Shown here in pieces: positions 58,270-64,000 of a stretch of 64,000 nt of DNA. The DNA is taken from contig CM055109.1 of the NCBI GenBank assembly GCA_029204225.1, positions 32,934,927 through 32,998,926 on the forward strand, in the 5' to 3' direction. How positions within the stretch are numbered: the stretch's first letter is position 1; every line of letters begins with the position of its first letter. Position numbers and translations under genes: made by a program. Origin of the DNA: Diphasiastrum complanatum (taxonomy: Eukaryota; Streptophyta; Lycopodiopsida; Lycopodiales; Lycopodiaceae). A model generated the notes under the pieces. That model worked only from the letters and a program-made list of their open reading frames with translations. It was not told the DNA's origin and ran no database searches.

Positions 58270-59250
58270 AGCTTTGAACAACAATGTCTCTAGATCTCAA
58301 AATTGCATCTCAATAATGCATGTAGAAATGATCTTCATCAAAATGATACTGGATGAGCTCGGATTTGACAATTAAGGTTTTTGATTAATAGGTCTTGACC
58401 AAACCAGAACATATAAATCCCTAATCCAGGAATCTCACCTACTTGGCAGATTTAGGTGAGTTATGTGGATTGTCACCAAATCCTCAAATTTGGTCTACAA
58501 TTTAGGACCTTGATTTGGTGCTGAACTTGGCCACTAGATACTGATGTCAAAGCTTTGTACTCGACCTTGGTGGAAGACGGTGTCTTGCTTCTTTGAGAGC
58601 CATGAAATGATGACTCCTTCTATCAATATTGTCTCCTACAAAATCCAAAATAAAACCAATGTGATCTCCTCTATACAATATGCCAAAATCTAGTGTGCTA
58701 GAAGTGTATCTAAGCACTCTTTTGGCTAACATCTGATGATGAACCAAACGAGATTGCATGTATTGACTTTATCTATTGACACTATAGCTCAAATAGGGTC
58801 TCATAATAGTGATCCATATTAAGGAGCCTACAAGACTCTTATAGAATGTGATGTCCTTGAAAGATCTGTCATCGCCTCCATTTGGATCTCTTACATGATG
58901 CTCTGTTGGAGTTTCTATTTTCTTGCACATATCTATGTGAAAGATAAGAATTGAAGTAAAACATTTGGATTGACAAATAGAACTATAATTACAAGTCCTA
59001 ACTACCTCAATGAACTTGCACTTTTGATTCCTTACATAGTGTACAAATGATCCTCATCAAAGTGATATTGGATGAGCTTAGATTTTAGCATTAGAGTTTT
59101 CCATCATCAGATCTTGACCTAACCCTAACATTTGAATCCATAATATAGGAAATACGTCTATTTGGTGGTTGGATTTAGGTGAGTCATGTGGATTGTCATC
59201 AAATCCCTCAAAATTGGCCAATAATTTAGGAATCGAACTTGTGACTCAAC
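58270..59250 (-). mobile_element. Collapsed copia relic between two LTR fragments
   Basis: 58290-58535 and 59015-59250 are direct repeats (ATCTTCATCAAAATGATACTGG versus a close copy, and GGATTTAGGTGAGTYATGTGG in both). Only about 450 bp of internal sequence lie between, with an RT/RNase H fragment. This fits an element with most of its interior deleted. Confidence 0.6.
58545..58915 (-). pseudogene. Copia RT end and RNase H fragment
   Basis: The minus strand reads EHHVRDPNGGDDRSFKDI, FYKSLVGSLIWITIMRPYL, then HHQMLAKRVLRYTSSTLDFG and ILYRGDHI. In a shifted frame, ISWLSKKQDTVF follows (RNase H). A stop lies after SYSVNR. The first part matches the remnant in the 46309-50882 element. Confidence 0.8.
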
Positions 59251-59254
59251 TTGG

Positions 59255-59256
<2 letters not shown>

Positions 59257-59292
<36 letters not shown>
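59257..59292. repeat. (CA)n microsatellite
   Basis: Eighteen uninterrupted CA units. Confidence 0.97.
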
Positions 59293-59294
<2 letters not shown>

Positions 59295-60620
59295 AATAAA
59301 TTTCAATCACCTATTGATCATCACGTAACCATGTACAAATAGTGGACAATGGATGCCATGTGATACATAGTAAACTAGCTAGATTATAACTAGCCTTTGG
59401 ATATAATCCAATAGTGTGCTAACAAAATCAAGAAAACAAATTGTACTTTAATAAGCTATCTACCTATCAAATTGTCCAAAGGCTTGCAAGATCCATTATT
59501 TCTTATGCCTCCCCCTATTACGTCAAAAAATCTGAACACAAAGAATGATATAAGTTTATAAGCTCTTTGGCTCTTGCCTTGAATTGTGCATCAACAAAAA
59601 CATTTCATATATGGACGTTCCAGATTTAGTTTGAAAAACCTTGTTAACTAGCACCTAATAAGAAACCTAAATACAATTAGGATAAGCTATAGTTCTCAGC
59701 CTTCAAATCAAGAATTCATCTAGCAATAATTCAATGGCTCGCATCTGTATAGTGGAACCGGTTGGGGTCAGCAAGATTTGCCTAGGAACCAATAGGCTCA
59801 TTAGGGAAAATGAAGTTCTTGTAGTGAAATCAACAAATCCACTATGTAATTGCCGATGTGGCACCCTACACTGACTCCTAAAAAATGCCCCCCAAATGTT
59901 GGGAGCTTTGTTACATTAAGTGAGACAACTAGTAACACAATGACATTGTTTTGGGAATTTGACATGAAAAAGGGTGATCTTTTTGGTATTTTTTAAATTT
60001 CCTAATTTTAGCCTAAAATCATGGTTCTTTACAAGTGAATCTCGACATCATGTAGAAATGACATACAAAATATTTTATTTTGACAATAGATCATGTCAAT
60101 TTTTTTTTACAATTTCATAAAACCATCATCATACTAAATACTTATTCAACTTATTCCAATGCACTCACTTGAATCTTCAACAAATGAAATCAAGATGAAA
60201 TCTCAAAGATTTGGAACTACACAAGTCTCTTAATCTCACAACTAGTAAACAAACACATAGAATGTGATAAATCTTGATCAACAAATGATCACGCCCCAAT
60301 AGAATGAATCTTGAACCTAAAAGATCTTGAAAAAACTCTTGCAAAAGTTTGGAGCCTTTTCCACGAGATCCTATTCTATCCAGTTATGCATACATCTCTT
60401 CCTATAAATGTGATGGTGATATTGGTGAGGCGTGCTTGTGTGGAAGAGGGAAAGCCTTACTTTGAAAAAAACAACTGTGTCGTGTGGCTAATTCATGTGC
60501 TGGGAACTTGAAGCCCTGAATCTTCATTTCTGACTCCCCTTGAAAGTACCCTTTCTGGTGCACTTGCTGCAACGATTGATTTTCATCGTTCTTGCAAGGT
60601 TTAAGTTTTGATTTCTCAAT
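59293..60620. other. Intergenic, no gene seen
   Basis: AT-rich, with short unsupported frames only. Confidence 0.5.
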
Positions 60621-60623
60621 GCC

Positions 60624-60838
60624 AAAAAAAATTCAACATATAATTAGGTGCTTTGAAAAAAGTATTTCTGAGTATATATTGTAGACAAATAGTAAGACTG
60701 GCAAGTAGATTGATGGGCCCATGGCATTGTAGTATCTGGCCAACAGCCTCCATAATGACCCTACCAATGTGCACAAGAGGAATCGAACTCCTCGAGATGA
60801 GGAAAGAATCTGTCAACCACTATGTCACATTCCAGGGA
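60624..60838 (-). mobile_element. tRNA-derived SINE
   Basis: On the minus strand TGACATAGTGG (60827-60817) fits a pol III A box, and GTTCGATTCC (60788-60779) fits a B box about 30 bases downstream. The sequence between (TTGACAGATTCTTTCCTCAT) is of the kind seen in plant Au-type SINEs. It ends in a run of T on that strand near 60624-60631. No clear target duplication. Confidence 0.55.
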
Positions 60839-60839
60839 C

Positions 60840-61910
60840 TACAAAAATTAAAAGCTCTTCCTTACAAGAAAAAAAATGCTGATTTAACAAGCAAGCATTC
60901 AATGAATCATTGTTTGCTAGTGGTAAACATTAATAGAGTACAAAAACTAGTTATTACCTTACATTAGATGAGAATCAAGAAAAAGTGACATGTAACAAAC
61001 TGTAGTAGATCAATCTACAGAACTGAATGCTATCCCTACCACAAGGAGGTGCTTAGAACCTCATTAAGTTTCCCTTGCAAATGCGTAGTAAGAGATTCTC
61101 TGTTTTGTTTCTCCAATAGGAGCAACAAGAATAACATGCAAAATTTTCTGAAAACTTTACAACATTATGGAATTAAGGATTGTAAAACTCCTAGTATTTT
61201 GTAAAATTCTGGCACTACCATTCTTCAAAACAGCTGCTGAAAGATGCTAACCAACTACAATTTAAAGTAGTCCTTTCCAAGAGATGGGCTTCATGCCCAT
61301 GACACAGAAGCCCTTCTAAAGGACAAGTAGCAGACCTTGGACCAAAAGTGAGCATCAAAAGCAGGCCTAACTCTGAAGAAAGATGAAGCCGATTAACGGA
61401 AGAAAGCTAATTGAGCTCATGCCTTCCTCACCCCTAATCAAATTGGCATCAAGTAAGCCTCAAAAGTCGTTCCCACACTCCGTGTGATGATGATATCCCA
61501 CGTTTCTGAAGCTCGATCTCATCCAATCATTCCCATCCATATATATCAGGACCTGTCACGTGTAGAACATAAAATCATGTTAATATCGACAATAAAAATT
61601 GTACATTAGCGGTACTAAAACTTCTAAGGCTCACTAGCAAACCATCCTAATCAAAACTTTATGACTAATAAAGTAGACATAGAAGTGATGAAAGTAGACA
61701 AAAGCTCTGCTGAGGTCCTAATCCTAAAGTTACCACTTATTCATACAATTAACAAAAGTAAGAAGAACGAACGTGATTCAATAAATTGAATGAAGTCAAC
61801 ACTGGTTCCCATACAATCTAAATAGAAAGATTCAAACTGGCATTGGAGTCAAATGAACTACTTGCTCTCAGAAAGTTTAAGAAAATAGGTTCTAATCAGT
61901 TCACAAACTT
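60840..61910. other. Intergenic, no gene seen
   Basis: No coding homology. The right part may include 3' flanking DNA of the SURF6-like gene. Confidence 0.5.
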
Positions 61911-61911
61911 C

Positions 61912-61913
<2 letters not shown>

Positions 61914-61953
<40 letters not shown>

Positions 61954-61976
61954 CACACACACACACACACACACAC
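61914..61976. repeat. Compound (AG)n-(AC)n microsatellite
   Basis: AG tract 61914-61949 directly followed by an AC tract 61953-61976. Confidence 0.95.
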
Positions 61977-62121
61977 CCTTGCAATAAAAAGCTTACGCAA
62001 AGCCATAATAAGCTAACTGCAACATGCAGATGCTACTTGTTGACAAAATAACTTCAGAATATACCTTGAAAAAATTTGGAATGTGCAAATACGGTGTCGC
62101 TTTTGAAATCAATTGTGAGAA

Positions 62122-63006
62122 TCATGTATTGATGAAGCCCTCCTTGCGGCCTTCAAATCCAGGTCTTGAAAGTTTCTTATCCCTCTGATATACACGAGTC
62201 AATAAAAAAAATCAGCAAAAAGAACATGAATTCATTTATGCTTATCAGTTGCTACAGAATATTCAAAACGAGGGTCCATGGCGTCCAAAGTCCAAAGGTA
62301 GAACTACCGAAAGGTCTTGTGGAAAAAGAAGAAAACAAAGATGATCAAAATGGATTGAAAAATACAAAAATAATTTTGTAAATTTTGCAGCTATTTCAAA
62401 AGAGAATTTACGAGTTGAAAAGATGATCAATTCTAAATGTTCTTGCAGCCGGAGGAGGACAAGAACAACCAACATTAACCAAAAACTTGTTAGCTTTTAA
62501 AGATTGTATCAGTTTCATATTGGACCTTCATGATTTTTCTTTCTTTTACAGCTTCATGTCGCTGCATTATATGCTCTTTTCTGTTCTGCTGTTTAGCGTC
62601 AGCATTTTTCTTCTCAAAATCCTTCCTATCCTGCCTGCAATGTACACATCACCTTGCGTTAAAAACGAATGCCCTGATCGGCAGAGCTAAAATGTTGGAG
62701 AATTTGACCTTGAAGTAGACTGCTTGAATATACTCCGTGCCTGCTAACAATTAAATTTGACTATGCAGACACACCCAAACCAGATAGAAACAAAACCCTT
62801 TTCAGATGCACGTCTCATGCTAAGCTACATTCTGACTATGTAAACAAGGTAGCACATACGACAACGATCATAAAGAACAAAAAATAACATGAAGATAGAA
62901 ACTAAATTCCATTAACTAGACAGACATACCAATTCTGTGCACTCTTCTGCCGCTGTTGTTTTTCCCTTCTCAAGCTCCGTTTTATAAGCTTAGGATTGTC
63001 CAAAAC
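62122..63006 (-). CDS. SURF6: SURF6/RRP14-type ribosome biogenesis protein, last three exons
   Basis: Minus-strand exons 63006-62930, 62634-62526 and 62184-62122 join in phase into 82 residues and a TGA stop. They read VLDNPKLIKRSLRREKQQRQ, KSAQNWQDRKDFEKK, QQNRKEHIMQRHEAVKERK, then RDKKLSRPGFEGRKEGFINT. This is the C-terminal half of the SURF6 domain, whose KRxKKLxRPGFEGRKEGF end is diagnostic. SURF6 (yeast Rrp14) is a basic nucleolar protein needed for rRNA processing and ribosomal subunit assembly. Introns are GT..AG (the second donor, GTCCAA, is weak). A Trp codon is split over the first intron. Upstream exons are not found before 64000 and must lie beyond the window. Confidence 0.87.
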
Positions 63007-64000
63007 CTGAAAGTATGAAACGTGTAAAAATGTGACCTGTTACAAAAACTACATGAAAACCTGGACGGTTTGAAATGGCAAATGATGCCTCACTAAATTT
63101 ATAAGGATTCCTTATAACGATACTTATAAGAAGATATTAGCCCATAAGCATTAAAATAGGAGTCTCTTAGCAATATTACTTCACGTCACATCTCATTGAA
63201 GCTACTGTGGGTAGCTGTTGCCATCTACTTTTTGGAATCAGACAGCATAATGTACAAAACCCTCTTCAACATGTGATGAGATGAACACAAAAGTAGATAA
63301 ATTAGAATAGAGTGAGTACTTAAGTCATTCAACATACTTGCATGATATTACCAAAGCCTTTAAATCCTTGATAAATCATAAACATCTGCATACAGAGAAA
63401 CCTAATTCCTATATGATGTATCAATGGATAGAATATGAGCAAGATTTAAACATGATCTTCATAACTTCGAATGAAGTATCAAAACCTTGACCTTTCTTCA
63501 CATATCCTTGACCCATTGATCCATCATGCATAGGATGGACCATATGCTTTATCACACCTACTCACTTGAGAGTAGATTGAGGTCACACTCAAATCCACAT
63601 TACTTTTGTACATCCTAGAAGAGAATAAACTGTCAAAGTTCTATTACTTTTCTCTTAGGGTGTGATTGGCTGCAAGCCAGTCTTTCAAAGATTCATTCAT
63701 ACATGGTCCACTTACTACTTAGCAAAAGCTTGTGAACTCAATTTGAGTTAGAAATTAGAAAAGTTCTGACCTGAGAAACTAATTCAGAGTGAAAACGTCA
63801 AAGACTTTCCATTCTGTGTTATTATTTGAAAAGTTGATAGTCTTTCAACCATAGAAAGTTGAACCTAATAAGACATTTGCAGGTAGCTAAAACCGATTTA
63901 ATCAGCAGAGTCAGGAAATTGTCCAAGCTCAACAAATTACCAACCAAAGTCAAGTGCTGCAGTAGAGGTTAACTCATTAGTTTGATTCCAACCTTGAAAT
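63007..64000 (-). other. Intron of the SURF6-like gene reaching the window edge
   Basis: It starts upstream of the acceptor CTTTCAG. AT-rich, no further exon of the family recognised, so the intron exceeds about 1 kb. Confidence 0.6.

Noticed and set aside
60624-60838. A tRNA gene
   Set aside because: A and B boxes are present, but the acceptor and anticodon stems do not form and there is a T-rich tail, so a SINE fits better.

Overview
The window is nuclear DNA of a seed plant, most likely an angiosperm with a repeat-rich genome. The evidence is long introns with plant splice sites, Ty1/copia and Ty3/gypsy LTR retrotransposons primed by tRNA-Met or tRNA-Asp, hAT-type MITEs, long GA/TC, AT and AC microsatellites, and two plant-type spliced genes. 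I cannot name the species. Nothing bacterial, organellar or viral was seen, and no rRNA or tRNA gene.

Host genes. (1) A six-exon plus-strand NAC transcription factor of the SOG1 (SUPPRESSOR OF GAMMA RESPONSE 1) subgroup runs from 22474 to 30219 (529 codons). It carries six SQ dipeptides of the kind the DNA-damage kinases ATM and ATR phosphorylate, and its long introns are loaded with MITEs. (2) The last three coding exons (82 residues) of a minus-strand SURF6/RRP14-type ribosome-biogenesis protein lie at 62122-63006. Its upstream exons are beyond the right edge.

Layout. 1-3.1 kb: 3' part of a chromovirus (gypsy) with its LTR, then GA/TC tracts. 4.2-16.7 kb: broken retroelements, namely a copia gag fragment, a plus-strand gypsy integrase tail, a long minus-strand gypsy (gag, PR, RT) split by a solo copia LTR, a plus-strand copia RT/RNase H and tail-ORF piece, and a minus-strand copia gag-PR piece with its LTR. 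16.7-31 kb: the gene island with SOG1, rich in hAT MITEs. 32.2-36.1 kb: two degenerate copia copies and a LINE fragment. 37.9-54.4 kb: a nested stack. A chromovirus LTR is split by a complete copia element (37993-43797, TSD AAGTC), which itself holds an inverted solo LTR (43039-43775, TSD GTCCA). Next comes an old copia element (44451-54378) split by a complete young element (46309-50882, TSD ATGAA). 54.8-55.1 kb: minisatellites. 57-59.3 kb: copia relics. 60.6-60.8 kb: a SINE. 62.1 kb to the end: SURF6.

Most unusual feature. Several related copia elements lack the integrase core and most or all of RT/RNase H. Three of these element structures, plus one plus-strand fragment, instead carry a conserved open frame of unknown function just before the polypurine tract. 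At least five copies or fragments of it are present here, and one element has two in tandem. Two elements lacking RT still have matching target-site duplications and nearly identical LTRs, so they moved recently using enzymes supplied in trans. Their LTRs share dense ACGTG-containing palindromes.
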